Source of the DNA: Pantoea alhagi
Lineage (GTDB): Bacteria > Pseudomonadota > Gammaproteobacteria > Enterobacterales > Enterobacteriaceae
Length of the DNA: 64,000 nt
Assembly (NCBI RefSeq): GCF_002101395.1
Contig: NZ_CP019706.1
Span: forward strand, 620,001-684,000
Reading direction: 5' to 3'
This document shows, piece after piece, positions 25,471 through 35,084 of the stretch. Position 1 is the first letter of the stretch. Every line of letters begins with the position of its first letter. The translations under genes and the position numbers were made by a program. Below the pieces are notes generated by a model. It saw only the letters and a list, made by a program, of their open reading frames with translations. It did not search any database and had not been told where the DNA came from.

Positions 25471-28125
25471 ATGCGCAATAGCGTGACTAATGAAGTAATA
25501 AGTAGCCTGGCCGAATCCGCGTCAGGCTGGGACGATACGCAGCTCACGCGTGAACAGCTCAGACAGCATCTTGAAAACTTCCAGCAGCATTTGGCCGCCG
25601 CGTTTGACGAAGGAGAAGATGTCGCGGCCCTGATCGACGCCCGCACGCTGTTTATTGATACCTTGCTGCGTCGCCTGTGGCGTTTTTATGGCTTCGAAGC
25701 GCGCGATGGCATGTCACTGGTTGCGGTAGGCGGCTATGGTCGCGGCGAGCTGCATCCGCTTTCCGACATTGATCTGCTGATCCTCAGCCGCAGAGCATTG
25801 GATGAGCAGACGGCGGCAGCGGCCAGCGATCTGTTGACGCTGCTGTGGGATCTGAAGCTGGAGGTGGGTCACAGCGTGCGCACGCTGGAAGAGTGCCTGC
25901 TGGAAGGGCTTTCTGATTTAACCGTTGCCACCAATCTGATTGAATCGCGTATGCTGGTTGGCGACGTGGCGCTGTTTCTGGAACTGCAAAAGCATATTTT
26001 CAGCGACGGCTTCTGGCCCTCCTGGCGTTTTTACGCTGCCAAAATCGCCGAACAGCAGGAGCGTCACAAGCGTTATCACGGCACCAGCTACAATCTGGAG
26101 CCAGATATAAAAAGCAGCCCCGGCGGCCTGCGCGATATTCATACGCTGTTGTGGGTGGCGCGCCGCCACTTCGGCGCCACCTCACTGGATGAAATGGTGG
26201 GTTTCGGCTTTCTTACCGAAGCCGAACGCAATGAGCTGAACGAGTGTCAGGCCTTTCTCTGGCGTATCCGTTTCGCCCTGCATCTTACTCTGCCCCGCTA
26301 CGATAACCGCCTGCTGTTTGACCGTCAGCTCACCGTCGCGCAACGCCTGGATTACCAGGGCGAAGGTAACGAGCCGGTCGAGCGAATGATGAAAGATTTT
26401 TTCCGCGTTACGCGGCGCATCGGCGAACTGAATCAAATGCTGCTCCAGCTGTTTGACGATGCAATTTTAGCGCTGGACGCCACCGACAAACCGCAGCCCA
26501 TTGATGACGATTTCCAACTGCGCGGCAGCCTGATCGATCTACGCGATGATGCGCTCTTCAGTCGTCAGCCGGAAGCGATCATGCGCATGTTTTGGGTAAT
26601 GGTGCGCAATGAAAATATCAAAGGCATCTATTCCTCTACGCTGCGTCAGCTACGCTATGCGCGTCGTAATTTGCAGCAGCCGCTCTGTAACCTGCCGGAG
26701 GCGCGACGCTATTTTTTCGCTATCCTGCGCCATCCGGGCGCGGTCAGCCGGGCGCTGGTGCCGATGCATCGTCACAGCGTTCTCTCTGCTTATATGCCGC
26801 AGTGGAGTAAAATCGTCGGTCAGATGCAGTTCGATCTGTTTCACGCTTACACGGTGGATGAACATACCATTCGTGTGCTGCAAAAGCTGGAAAGCTTCGC
26901 CAGCGAAGAGACCCGCTCGCGCCATCCGCTCTGCGTCGAGCTGTGGCCGCGTCTGCCGCAGCCGGAGCTGCTGCTGCTGGCAGCGCTGTTTCACGACATC
27001 GCCAAAGGTCGCGGCGGCGACCATTCCATTCTTGGCGCACAGGATGTGCTGGACTTTGCCGAACTGCACGGTCTGAACTCGCGCGAGGCGCAGCTGGTTG
27101 CCTGGCTGGTGCGTTATCATCTGCTGATGTCGGTGACCGCTCAGCGGCGCGATATACAGGATCCAACGGTGATCCAGCAGTTCGCAGAGGTAATGCAGAA
27201 TGAAAATCGTCTGCGCTATCTGGTCTGTTTGACGGTAGCGGATATTTGCGCCACCAACGAAACGCTGTGGAATAGCTGGAAACAGAGCCTGTTGCGCGAG
27301 CTGTTTTTTGCCACGGAAAAACAGCTGCGACGCGGAATGGAAAATTCACCCGATCTGCGTGAACGTGTGCGCCATCATCGTCTGCAGGCGCTGGCCCTGC
27401 TGCGTATGGACAATATCAATGAAGAGAGGCTGCACCAAATCTGGAGCCGCTGTCGCGCCGACTATTTTCTGCGCCATACGCCTAACCAGCTCGCCTGGCA
27501 TGCGCGGCATTTAATGAACCATGACCTGCACAAGCCGCTGGTACTGGTCAGTCCGCAGGCGACGCGAGGCGGCACGGAAATCTTTATCTGGAGCCCGGAT
27601 CGCCCCTATCTGTTTGCCACCGTTGCGGGCGAGCTGGACCGCCGTAATCTCAGCGTGCACGATGCACAGATCTTTACCAGCCGTGACGGTATGGCAATGG
27701 ATACCTTTATCGTGCTGGAGCCGGACGGCAGCCCGCTGGCGGCGGATCGCCACCAGATGATTATCCAGGCGCTGGATCAGGCGATTACCCAAACCAGCTG
27801 GACCCCGCCGCGCACCCGCCGCCAGTCAGCCAAGCTGAAGCACTTTAATGTCGATACCGAAGTGCGTTTTCTGCCCTCTTTTAACGAACGCCGCACCTGG
27901 CTGGAGCTGATTGCGCTTGATCGTCCTGGCCTGCTGGCGCAGGTGGGCGAAGTCTTTGCCGATCTGGGCATTTCGCTGCACGGCGCGCGCATCAGCACCA
28001 TCGGCGAACGGGTCGAGGATCTGTTTATTCTGGCTGATGATGAACGCCGGGCGCTGAGCGCCAATTTGCGACATAAGCTGCAACAACGGTTGACAGAGGC
28101 CCTGGATCCAAACGATAAAGTGTGA
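25471..28125 (+). CDS. glnD: bifunctional uridylyltransferase/uridylyl-removing enzyme GlnD
   Basis: Nitrogen sensor: uridylylates PII proteins when glutamine is low and removes UMP when it is high. The 884 residues (E. coli 890) have the nucleotidyltransferase motif GGYGRGELHPLSDIDLL (G87-L103, with D99 and D101). They also have an HD hydrolase domain with LFHDIAKGRGGDHS near residue 510 and two C-terminal ACT domains that bind glutamine. The first 20 residues are poorly conserved. GGAG lies ten bases before the ATG. Confidence 0.98.
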   Translation: MRNSVTNEVISSLAESASGWDDTQLTREQLRQHLENFQQHLAAAFDEGEDVAALIDARTLFIDTLLRRLWRFYGFEARDGMSLVAVGGYGRGELHPLSDIDLLILSRRALDEQTAAAASDLLTLLWDLKLEVGHSVRTLEECLLEGLSDLTVATNLIESRMLVGDVALFLELQKHIFSDGFWPSWRFYAAKIAEQQERHKRYHGTSYNLEPDIKSSPGGLRDIHTLLWVARRHFGATSLDEMVGFGFLTEAERNELNECQAFLWRIRFALHLTLPRYDNRLLFDRQLTVAQRLDYQGEGNEPVERMMKDFFRVTRRIGELNQMLLQLFDDAILALDATDKPQPIDDDFQLRGSLIDLRDDALFSRQPEAIMRMFWVMVRNENIKGIYSSTLRQLRYARRNLQQPLCNLPEARRYFFAILRHPGAVSRALVPMHRHSVLSAYMPQWSKIVGQMQFDLFHAYTVDEHTIRVLQKLESFASEETRSRHPLCVELWPRLPQPELLLLAALFHDIAKGRGGDHSILGAQDVLDFAELHGLNSREAQLVAWLVRYHLLMSVTAQRRDIQDPTVIQQFAEVMQNENRLRYLVCLTVADICATNETLWNSWKQSLLRELFFATEKQLRRGMENSPDLRERVRHHRLQALALLRMDNINEERLHQIWSRCRADYFLRHTPNQLAWHARHLMNHDLHKPLVLVSPQATRGGTEIFIWSPDRPYLFATVAGELDRRNLSVHDAQIFTSRDGMAMDTFIVLEPDGSPLAADRHQMIIQALDQAITQTSWTPPRTRRQSAKLKHFNVDTEVRFLPSFNERRTWLELIALDRPGLLAQVGEVFADLGISLHGARISTIGERVEDLFILADDERRALSANLRHKLQQRLTEALDPNDKV

Positions 28126-28216
28126 CTCAAATCTTTTTACACGACCGTTCGCCAAACCATCGGAGCAACAGCGATAGTGTGCGATGGTGAATGCAATAAC
28201 CAGGATGAATATACAC

Positions 28217-29044
28217 ATGCAACAGTTACAGAGTGTCATTGAGAGCGCGTTTGAGCGCCGTGCCGATATCACGCCTGCCAGCGTGGATTCCGCCACCCGC
28301 GAAGCCGTAGAGCAAGTTATCGCTCTGCTGGACAGCGGCGCCCTGCGCGTAGCCGAAAAGATTGATGGTGAGTGGGTCACGCATCAGTGGCTGAAAAAAG
28401 CGGTGCTGCTCTCTTTCCGTATCAATGACAATCAGGTAATCGACGGCGCAGAAAGCCGCTATTACGACAAGGTGCCGATGAAGTTTGCCGCTTATGATGA
28501 AGCGCGCTTCAAAAAAGAGGGCTTCCGCGTCGTGCCACCAGCGGCCGTTCGCCAGGGCGCCTTTATTGCCCGTAACACCGTGCTGATGCCTTCCTATGTC
28601 AATATTGGCGCATGGGTTGATGAAGGCTCGATGGTTGATACCTGGGCGACCGTGGGTTCCTGTGCTCAGATTGGTAAAAACGTGCATCTTTCCGGCGGCG
28701 TCGGCATCGGCGGCGTACTGGAGCCGCTCCAGGCTAACCCGACCATCATTGAAGACAACTGCTTTATCGGCGCCCGTTCTGAAATCGTCGAAGGGGTAAT
28801 CGTTGAAGAGGGTTCCGTGATTTCCATGGGCGTTTATATTGGTCAAAGCACCAAAATTTACGATCGTGAAACCGGCGAAATCCACTATGGCCGCGTTCCG
28901 GCTGGCTCCGTTGTGGTTTCTGGCAACCTGCCGTCAAAAGATGGCTCTTACAGCCTCTATTGCGCGGTCATTGTGAAAAAAGTTGATGCAAAAACCCGCG
29001 GCAAAGTTGGCATCAATGAGCTGCTGCGCACCATTGATGAATAA
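28217..29044 (+). CDS. dapD: tetrahydrodipicolinate N-succinyltransferase
   Basis: Succinylates tetrahydrodipicolinate in the succinylase branch of lysine and diaminopimelate synthesis. The 275 residues (E. coli 274) have a helical N-terminal domain and a hexapeptide left-handed beta-helix with YVNIGAWVDEGSMVDTWATVG and CAQIGKNVHLSGG. The ATG at 28217 (MQQLQSVIES) matches the family start; an upstream extension is not conserved. It lies 91 bases after glnD, same strand. Confidence 0.98.
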   Translation: MQQLQSVIESAFERRADITPASVDSATREAVEQVIALLDSGALRVAEKIDGEWVTHQWLKKAVLLSFRINDNQVIDGAESRYYDKVPMKFAAYDEARFKKEGFRVVPPAAVRQGAFIARNTVLMPSYVNIGAWVDEGSMVDTWATVGSCAQIGKNVHLSGGVGIGGVLEPLQANPTIIEDNCFIGARSEIVEGVIVEEGSVISMGVYIGQSTKIYDRETGEIHYGRVPAGSVVVSGNLPSKDGSYSLYCAVIVKKVDAKTRGKVGINELLRTIDE

Positions 29045-29380
29045 CGCATAATTTTCTGCCCTGCCTTAACGGCAGGGCACATTCGCGTCTGCTTTCACCT
29101 TTTCCAGCGCCGTTCCGGCCTGCGTTTTCCTTGTTCCCTTACCGTTATTCACGCCGCTTTGCTTTGCCTGTAAATTAAAGGTGCGTTTATTTTTTATGCA
29201 GGTGATAATTCATCTCCGCCATTTCTGCGGCGCAATTTCCCGAAAGTCGTCGTTTATGTCTACAGTGATGACAGGCCCTTTGTGCTGTTTCAGCAGGATG
29301 CTCGTACAGCGTTAGGGCCGAAATAAGGTGTAACGGAAAAGTTGCGACGCCCTAATTTCACGTTCACAGGAAACATCGCC
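29045..29380. other. intergenic spacer dapD-yaeH
   Basis: 336 bases without a convincing gene. It begins with the dapD hairpin at 29057-29079; the rest presumably carries the yaeH promoter, but no strong sigma-70 pair stands out. The frame upstream of the yaeH ATG is open to 29342 but encodes residues not shared with YaeH. Confidence 0.6.
29057..29079 (+). terminator. hairpin after dapD
   Basis: TGCCCTGCC and GGCAGGGCA form a perfect nine-pair stem around TTAAC, 12 bases past the dapD stop. No T tract follows, so it may be an inefficient terminator or a 3' stabilising structure. Confidence 0.6.
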
Positions 29381-29773
29381 ATGTATGACAATTTAAAAAG
29401 CCTGGGCATTTCCAATCCGGAAGATATCGATCGCTATAGCCTGCGTCAGGAAGCGAATAACGACATTCTGAAAATTTACTTCCGTAAAGATAAAGGCGAA
29501 TTTTTTGCCAAAAGCGTTAAATTTAAATATCCGCGCCAGCGTAAAACCGTCGTGGCGGATGGCATTGGACAAGGTTATAAAGAGGTGCAGGAGATCAGCC
29601 CTAACCTGCGCTATGTGATTGATGAGCTGGATCAGATCTGCCAGCGCGACCAGGTAGAAATCGATCTGAAGCGTAAAATCCTTGACGACCTGCGTCATCT
29701 GGAAAATGTGGTTTCCAACAAGATTGCTGAAATTGAATCCGATCTGGATAAGCTGACGCGCAACAGCCGCTAA
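29381..29773 (+). CDS. yaeH: UPF0325 family protein YaeH
   Basis: A 130-residue protein of unknown function, nearly identical to E. coli YaeH through MYDNLKSLGI, YSLRQEANNDILKIYF, FKYPRQRKTVVADG and the charged helical C-terminus. It is predicted cytoplasmic, with a coiled-coil-prone tail. The ATG at 29381 has AGGAAA upstream and matches the family start. It is convergent with cdaR, as in E. coli. Confidence 0.95.
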   Translation: MYDNLKSLGISNPEDIDRYSLRQEANNDILKIYFRKDKGEFFAKSVKFKYPRQRKTVVADGIGQGYKEVQEISPNLRYVIDELDQICQRDQVEIDLKRKILDDLRHLENVVSNKIAEIESDLDKLTRNSR

Positions 29774-29833
29774 TGAAAAAACAGGATAGCCAACACGCCT
29801 GGCTTTTCGGGCATGAGGTTATCAACCCGCCTG

Positions 29834-29860
29834 ATACGCCGCGCTGCGGCGTATTCTCTT
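29834..29860 (+). terminator. yaeH terminator
   Basis: ATACGCCGC and GCGGCGTAT pair around GCT and are followed by TCTCTTT on the plus strand. It lies between the convergent yaeH and cdaR genes and touches the cdaR stop. Confidence 0.75.
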
Positions 29861-31017
29861 TAAGGCTGCTCATCCAGCTGTAGCGCCACGTACAGCAGCA
29901 GCCGATCGTCAAAATGGCCCAGGTTAAGTCCGGTCAGTTCAGAAATCCGGTTTAGCCGGTACTCCAGCGTATTACGATGAATAAACAGCGCCCGGGCGGT
30001 GGCCGAGGGCTGCACGTTATGAGTGAACCAGGCGATTAGCGTACGGCGCAACAGGCCGTTATTATCCATCGCTTTCAGTTTTGCCAGTGGACGTGACAGC
30101 TCATTTGCCTGCCAGCCGCCGCGCAGGCTATCAAGCAGCACCGGCAGCACTAAATCCTGATAAAAAAAGCTACGCTGTTCCGGCATACGCTGTTTGCCAA
30201 CGTTCATGGTGGTTTGCGCCGTGCGGTAAGAGCGGGCAATACTGCCCTCGCCGGTAAAGTAGTTGCCCAGCGCGATGCGAATACGCAGATGCCCACTCTC
30301 TTTCATGCGCCCTAACAGTTGATCAACGCGCCGCCGATGCTCATCCTGATCGTAACGGCCATGAGCATTCAGCGCCGGTTTCAGCACCACCATTTCCGTA
30401 AGCGAAACGATGGCAATCAGATTATCGCGCTCTGGCATGGTCAACAGCGTTTGCAACTGCTGCAGCTCCGCCATCGCGCTGTCCACGCCCAGTTGACCGC
30501 TGTCGACCTCGACCACTGCAACCACACGCGGCTGATTAAGGTCGATACCCAGCCGCTGCGCCCATGCCATCAGCGCCGGAGAAAGGGTTTCACTACGGAT
30601 AAGATTCAGCACCAGCTCTTCACGCAGACGGCTATCCTGCGCCAGCATATGCAGCAGTCGCGCCTGCTCCAGCATCATCTCCGCCGTCATACAGACCAGC
30701 TCGCCATACTGACGTAGCGAAACGGGATCGCCAGTCAGGCCGATTACCCCCACGATTTCACCGGCAATACGCAGCGGTAAATTGATACCGGGCCGTACAC
30801 CATGCAGATGGCGCGCAACGGCTTCGTCAATATCCACTACACGCGCTTGCGACAGCGCCAGCAGCGCGCCTTCGTGCAATTCACCAATGCGTTCCCGATC
30901 GCCGCTGCCGATAATCCGGCCACGGGCATCCATAACATTGACGTTACTGTCGATAATTTTCATGGTGCGCGCAACGATATCCTGGGCCAGACGAGCATCC
31001 AGGTAATAATTAGCCAT
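29860..31017 (-). CDS. cdaR: carbohydrate diacid regulator CdaR
   Basis: Transcription activator of D-glucarate, D-galactarate and D-glycerate uptake and breakdown in E. coli. The 385 residues have the N-terminal sugar-diacid recognition domain (about 1-135, with NVMDARGRIIGSGDRERIG), a central GGDEF-like linker region and a C-terminal PucR-type helix-turn-helix (FIHRNTLEYRLNRISELTG). It lies downstream of degP as in E. coli. The diacid operons themselves are not in this window. Confidence 0.96.
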   Translation of the reverse strand: MANYYLDARLAQDIVARTMKIIDSNVNVMDARGRIIGSGDRERIGELHEGALLALSQARVVDIDEAVARHLHGVRPGINLPLRIAGEIVGVIGLTGDPVSLRQYGELVCMTAEMMLEQARLLHMLAQDSRLREELVLNLIRSETLSPALMAWAQRLGIDLNQPRVVAVVEVDSGQLGVDSAMAELQQLQTLLTMPERDNLIAIVSLTEMVVLKPALNAHGRYDQDEHRRRVDQLLGRMKESGHLRIRIALGNYFTGEGSIARSYRTAQTTMNVGKQRMPEQRSFFYQDLVLPVLLDSLRGGWQANELSRPLAKLKAMDNNGLLRRTLIAWFTHNVQPSATARALFIHRNTLEYRLNRISELTGLNLGHFDDRLLLYVALQLDEQP

Positions 31018-31133
31018 CTTTCACTCCAGCCAGGGCCTGAAGAAGCAGCATACGTTGGCGATCGCAGCAAAGCATTGTGCATTTGCACGAAGCGCCGCTT
31101 CGGTTAATGAATTTGCGGGCGATATCACAAACT

Positions 31134-31167
31134 AAAAACGGCCCGACGAACAAGCCGTCGGGCCGTT
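31134..31167 (-). terminator. degP terminator
   Basis: ACGGCCCGAC pairs with GTCGGGCCGT across a nine-base loop, with five T following on the minus strand. It lies 40 bases past the degP stop, before cdaR. Confidence 0.88.
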
Positions 31168-31207
31168 GATGACTCTGTTTTGCTGCGGGTTTCCCGGCAG
31201 GAACGCG

Positions 31208-32632
31208 TTATTGCATAAGCAGATAGATATTGCTGTCGCCACGTTTGATATTCAGCGCCAGCACGGAAGGCTTGGTATCAAGGATTTTACGCAGCTCGCC
31301 AAGGTTGGTCACCGGTTGCTGGTTAACACCAAGAATAATATCGTCTTTTTTCAGGCCGATACGCGCTGCGGAGCTGCCAGGCTTAACGCTGTCCACCCGC
31401 ACGCCTTTCTGACCGTTAACTTCCGAGTTGCTCAGGCCCGCGCCTTCAATGCCGGTATAGATGGTTGCGGAATCGACATTACTCTGTGAGCTTTGTTGCA
31501 GCTCAACCGTAACCGTCAGCGGTTTACCGTCACGCAACAGGCCCAGCTCCAGCTTAGTGCCAACCGGCAGCGAGCCGACTTCAGCACGCAGCGCGGCAAA
31601 GCTGGAGATCTGTTTTTTATTCAGCGAGGTAATCACATCGCCCGCCTTAATGCCCGCTTTAGCGGCGGAAGACTTCGGCATCACCTGGCTGACAAAGGCG
31701 CCGCGTTGCGCATCCACTTTCATCGCTTTCGCCAGCTCGGAATTCAGCTCGGTGCCCATGATGCCCAGCTCGCCGCGTTTTACCTGACCATATTCCACCA
31801 TCTGTGCAGTGAGGTTCTTCACCATATTGCTGGGGATGGCGAAGCCGATACCGATGTTGCCGCCGTCCGGAGCCAGTATCGCGGTATTAATTCCGATGAG
31901 TTCACCGTTCAGGTTAACCAACGCGCCGCCGGAGTTACCACGGTTAATGGCCGCATCGGTCTGGATAAAGTTCTCGTAATTTTCCACATTCAGGCCGCTA
32001 CGACCCAGCGCGGAGACAATACCGGAAGTGACGGTTTCGCCCAGTCCGTACGGGTTACCGATCGCGACCGTATAGTCACCGACGCGCAGAGTGTCAGAGT
32101 CAGCCATGGTGATGGCAGTAAGATTTTTAAAATCCTGAAGCTGAATCAGCGCAATATCGGAACGCGGATCTTTGCCGATCACTTTCGCCTCATAACGGCG
32201 TCCGTCGCTGAGCTGCACCTGAATTTTGGTGGCATTATCCACGACATGGTTGTTGGTGACGACATACCCTTTCTGCGCATTGATAACCACGCCAGAACCC
32301 AGCGCGCGGAATTTTTGCTGAGGCGCATTGCCGCCAGGCGCGGCGCCCTGGCACATCGGCGAGTTCAGGAATGGCGACCCATCCTGACAGAACGGTGAGT
32401 CATCGCCAAAGAACTGCTGGAACTGCGGCGGCAGACGCGGCGTTTTCACCGATGTGCTGCCTTCAACGTTGATGCTGACAACCGACGGCATCACTTTTTC
32501 CAGCATAGGTGCCAGGCTGGGAAGTTGCTGAGTGGAGGAAGAGGCTGTTTCAGCAGCCATAACGTAAGTCGGGCTCATCGCCATACCCAGGCTGAGAGCT
32601 AATGCGCTTAATACAAGAGTTGTTTTTTTCAT
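31208..32632 (-). CDS. degP: periplasmic serine protease/chaperone DegP (HtrA)
   Basis: Degrades or shelters misfolded envelope proteins, especially outer-membrane proteins. The 474-residue precursor has a signal peptide ending VMA-A, the trypsin-like triad H129 (TNNHVVDN), D159 (RSDIALI) and S234 (GNSGGAL), then two PDZ domains. The LA-loop cysteines appear as FCQDG and PMCQG, as in E. coli DegP. A sigma-E-like promoter lies upstream, which fits co-regulation with rseP, bamA and skp. Confidence 0.98.
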   Translation of the reverse strand: MKKTTLVLSALALSLGMAMSPTYVMAAETASSSTQQLPSLAPMLEKVMPSVVSINVEGSTSVKTPRLPPQFQQFFGDDSPFCQDGSPFLNSPMCQGAAPGGNAPQQKFRALGSGVVINAQKGYVVTNNHVVDNATKIQVQLSDGRRYEAKVIGKDPRSDIALIQLQDFKNLTAITMADSDTLRVGDYTVAIGNPYGLGETVTSGIVSALGRSGLNVENYENFIQTDAAINRGNSGGALVNLNGELIGINTAILAPDGGNIGIGFAIPSNMVKNLTAQMVEYGQVKRGELGIMGTELNSELAKAMKVDAQRGAFVSQVMPKSSAAKAGIKAGDVITSLNKKQISSFAALRAEVGSLPVGTKLELGLLRDGKPLTVTVELQQSSQSNVDSATIYTGIEGAGLSNSEVNGQKGVRVDSVKPGSSAARIGLKKDDIILGVNQQPVTNLGELRKILDTKPSVLALNIKRGDSNIYLLMQ

Positions 32633-32687
32633 TCGTCTGTTACTCGTATTGGATCAATGAAGCTGACCATCACTTTGGCCGTGTTGA

Positions 32688-32715
32688 TGAGATTAAATTT
32701 TTACCGCAAAGTTCA
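32688..32715 (-). promoter_or_regulatory. sigma-E-type promoter of degP
   Basis: On the minus strand TGAACTT and TCTCA are separated by 16 bases. E. coli degP has GGAACTT-N16-TCTGA at the equivalent place. The match is six of seven and four of five. It would make this degP part of the envelope stress regulon. Confidence 0.65.
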
Positions 32716-32783
32716 TCAGTAACTTTTTGGCAAAAGTAAAAAAATATTCTGCATCTTTACAAAACTCCTTTTTTATTACTTCA

Positions 32784-34280
32784 CTATTCAACCGCCATTA
32801 AACGCCGGTATTCATCCCAGGCATAAAGATCGGTCATCCCACTAATATAGTCCTGAATCAGACGTGCACGATAATAACGTTCCCACAACAGCCGCTGATA
32901 TTTATGCTCAATTTTTAAGGTACGCATATGTTGTTGATAAGCACGGCGGTGTTTGCCGGAGAGCTTATGAAACAGCCGGGTTTCGATAGGATGTCCGGCC
33001 AGGAAATCTTCGGTCATCAGCGTAGTAAAAGCTTCATAATTTAGCTTAAGCAGCGGCTGGTAAATCTCCAGCAGCCCTTTTATTACCCGATAGCCCTGTA
33101 ATTCCAGCTGTTCAACTTCTGAATGATTAAATACATGGCGGCGCGCGACGGTTTTAAATAACTTCAGCAGCCTGCCCTCTTCGCCCTCGTCTTCCAGCAA
33201 CGCATGATTAAAGTCGCCGTTAAAAATGGCCGCCAGATTATCCACGAAACGATTAACCGCGTGGGCGACCAACACATTCTGCACGCTCACGCGCAGCGAC
33301 ATAAAAAATTGATCGCTGCGGCCGCGAATTTTCTTTCCATTTGCCTCGCGCCAGGCATAACCAATGGTGCGGCTGAAGGCATCGCCGGGACGCACCGGCC
33401 CCCACAGTTTTTCCAGATAGCCATACAGCGTATCAACGTTGAAAATGGCCTTCTCTACCGCATCATCGAGGTCGGCGATACAGTAGGAAATATCATCTGC
33501 CGCTTCCATGATCCAGGTTAACGGAAAACGGTGATGCTCCTGCAGCTGCGTGGCCGCGCGTAGTTCAGCGATGTAATGGCGCTCGGAAAGATAAAAGCCC
33601 GGCTTTTTCATCAGGGTGCTGAACTGCGCTGGCTTCTCGCCCTGCCACCAGGCGGGCGCGGTATATTTCAAAATACAGGCGACCTGGCAGTAGGTCAGGT
33701 TTAGCTGCAGTAGCGTATGTACCAGACGAATCGCCTGCGCGTTGCCTTCGAAATGACAAAGATCCTGGCGGATAATCGCATTCAGGGCGCTGAAATCCGC
33801 CTGCTGCTGCGCATCGCCATCGTCTACGCCTGCCACCAACGGATCCACCAGCTCAGCCGGTAAATTGGCGTCAAACCAGTCGTTGATCGCCGCTTCGCCA
33901 AAATGACCGAAGGGCGGGTTGCCTACATCGTGCAACAAACAGGCCATCTCCACCAGACTTTCAAACGCGCCGGATAACTCCTGCAGACCATATTTTTCCA
34001 GGCCGCCGCGCGTTTTCAGGGTTTCAAGGATTTCTTTTGCGATATAACGTCCGGTCTGCTGCACCTCCAGCGAATGTGTCAGCCGCGAACGCACAGCAGC
34101 GTTGCGCTCCAGCGGAAACACCTGGGTTTTCTGCTGCAAACGACGGATGGCTGCAGAATTAATAATACGCCCACGATCGCTTTCAAAATGACGGGTAATG
34201 GCATATTCGCCCTGCGGCGCTTCCCGACTGTTCCATGGGCGCTGAAAGCTGATCCGCTGCCGGAAATTAATCTTATCCAT
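32784..34280 (-). CDS. dgt: deoxyguanosinetriphosphate triphosphohydrolase
   Basis: Hydrolyses dGTP to deoxyguanosine and triphosphate. The 498 residues (E. coli 505) show HD-superfamily metal motifs: RLTHSLEVQQTGR, LLHDVGNPPFGHFGE, and EAADDISYCIADLDD. The ATG at 34280 has AAGGGGA upstream; an in-frame start seven codons earlier is not supported. It is divergent from mtnN. Confidence 0.97.
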   Translation of the reverse strand: MDKINFRQRISFQRPWNSREAPQGEYAITRHFESDRGRIINSAAIRRLQQKTQVFPLERNAAVRSRLTHSLEVQQTGRYIAKEILETLKTRGGLEKYGLQELSGAFESLVEMACLLHDVGNPPFGHFGEAAINDWFDANLPAELVDPLVAGVDDGDAQQQADFSALNAIIRQDLCHFEGNAQAIRLVHTLLQLNLTYCQVACILKYTAPAWWQGEKPAQFSTLMKKPGFYLSERHYIAELRAATQLQEHHRFPLTWIMEAADDISYCIADLDDAVEKAIFNVDTLYGYLEKLWGPVRPGDAFSRTIGYAWREANGKKIRGRSDQFFMSLRVSVQNVLVAHAVNRFVDNLAAIFNGDFNHALLEDEGEEGRLLKLFKTVARRHVFNHSEVEQLELQGYRVIKGLLEIYQPLLKLNYEAFTTLMTEDFLAGHPIETRLFHKLSGKHRRAYQQHMRTLKIEHKYQRLLWERYYRARLIQDYISGMTDLYAWDEYRRLMAVE

Positions 34281-34385
34281 TGATTCCCCTTGTTTCTGCA
34301 TGAAAACATCTTGCCGTGGGCCTGTGGTAGACTATGCAACAGTTCAAACGCTGAATTCCACTTTAATTACTTAGCGAGTAACCCT

Positions 34386-35084
34386 ATGAAAGCAGGCATT
34401 ATTGGTGCAATGGAGCAGGAAGTCACACTGCTGCGCGATAAAATCGAGAATCGTCAGACTATTTCTGTCGCTGGCTGTGAAATTTATACCGGCACCCTGA
34501 ACGGTGTGGAGGTGGCGCTGCTGAAATCAGGGATCGGTAAAGTTTCCGCCGCGCTGGGCACGGCCCTGCTGCTGGAACGCTGCCGTCCTGATTTCATTAT
34601 CAATACCGGATCGGCGGGTGGCCTGGACTCTTCGCTGAAAGTGGGCGATATCGTGGTATCGGACGAGGTGCGTTATCACGATGCGGACGTCACCGCCTTC
34701 GGCTATGAGCCAGGCCAGATGGCAGGCTGCCCGGCCGCTTTTCCGGCTGACAGCGCGCTGATTGCCGCCGCAGAAGCGTGCATTAATCAGCTAAATCTGC
34801 ACGCGGTACGCGGTCTGGTCGTAAGCGGCGATGCCTTTATCAACGGCGCAGAACCGCTGGCGCGTATTCGCACCACCTTCCCGCAGGCGATTGCGGTAGA
34901 GATGGAAGCCACGGCGATTGGTCACGTTTGTCATCAGTTCGCCACGCCTTTTGTGGTAATTCGCGCTATCTCTGACGTTGCCGATCAGGAATCTCACCTT
35001 AGCTTTGAAGAGTTCCTTAGCGTTGCTGCTAAGCAATCTTCACTGCTGGTGGAAACGCTGCTGGGCAACCTGGCGCGTGGCTAA
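34386..35084 (+). CDS. mtnN: 5'-methylthioadenosine/S-adenosylhomocysteine nucleosidase
   Basis: Splits methylthioadenosine, S-adenosylhomocysteine and 5'-deoxyadenosine, feeding methionine salvage and autoinducer-2 precursor supply. The 232 residues have catalytic E12, E174 and D197 at the E. coli positions (AMEQE, VEMEA, AISDVAD). The ATG at 34386 matches the family; the 32-codon extension upstream is not conserved. Its end overlaps btuF by eight bases. Confidence 0.98.
   Translation: MKAGIIGAMEQEVTLLRDKIENRQTISVAGCEIYTGTLNGVEVALLKSGIGKVSAALGTALLLERCRPDFIINTGSAGGLDSSLKVGDIVVSDEVRYHDADVTAFGYEPGQMAGCPAAFPADSALIAAAEACINQLNLHAVRGLVVSGDAFINGAEPLARIRTTFPQAIAVEMEATAIGHVCHQFATPFVVIRAISDVADQESHLSFEEFLSVAAKQSSLLVETLLGNLARG

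Noticed and set aside
25446..25481. Eleven-codon frame overlapping the glnD start
   Set aside because: It starts in the map terminator T tract, has no ribosome site of its own, and is likely chance.
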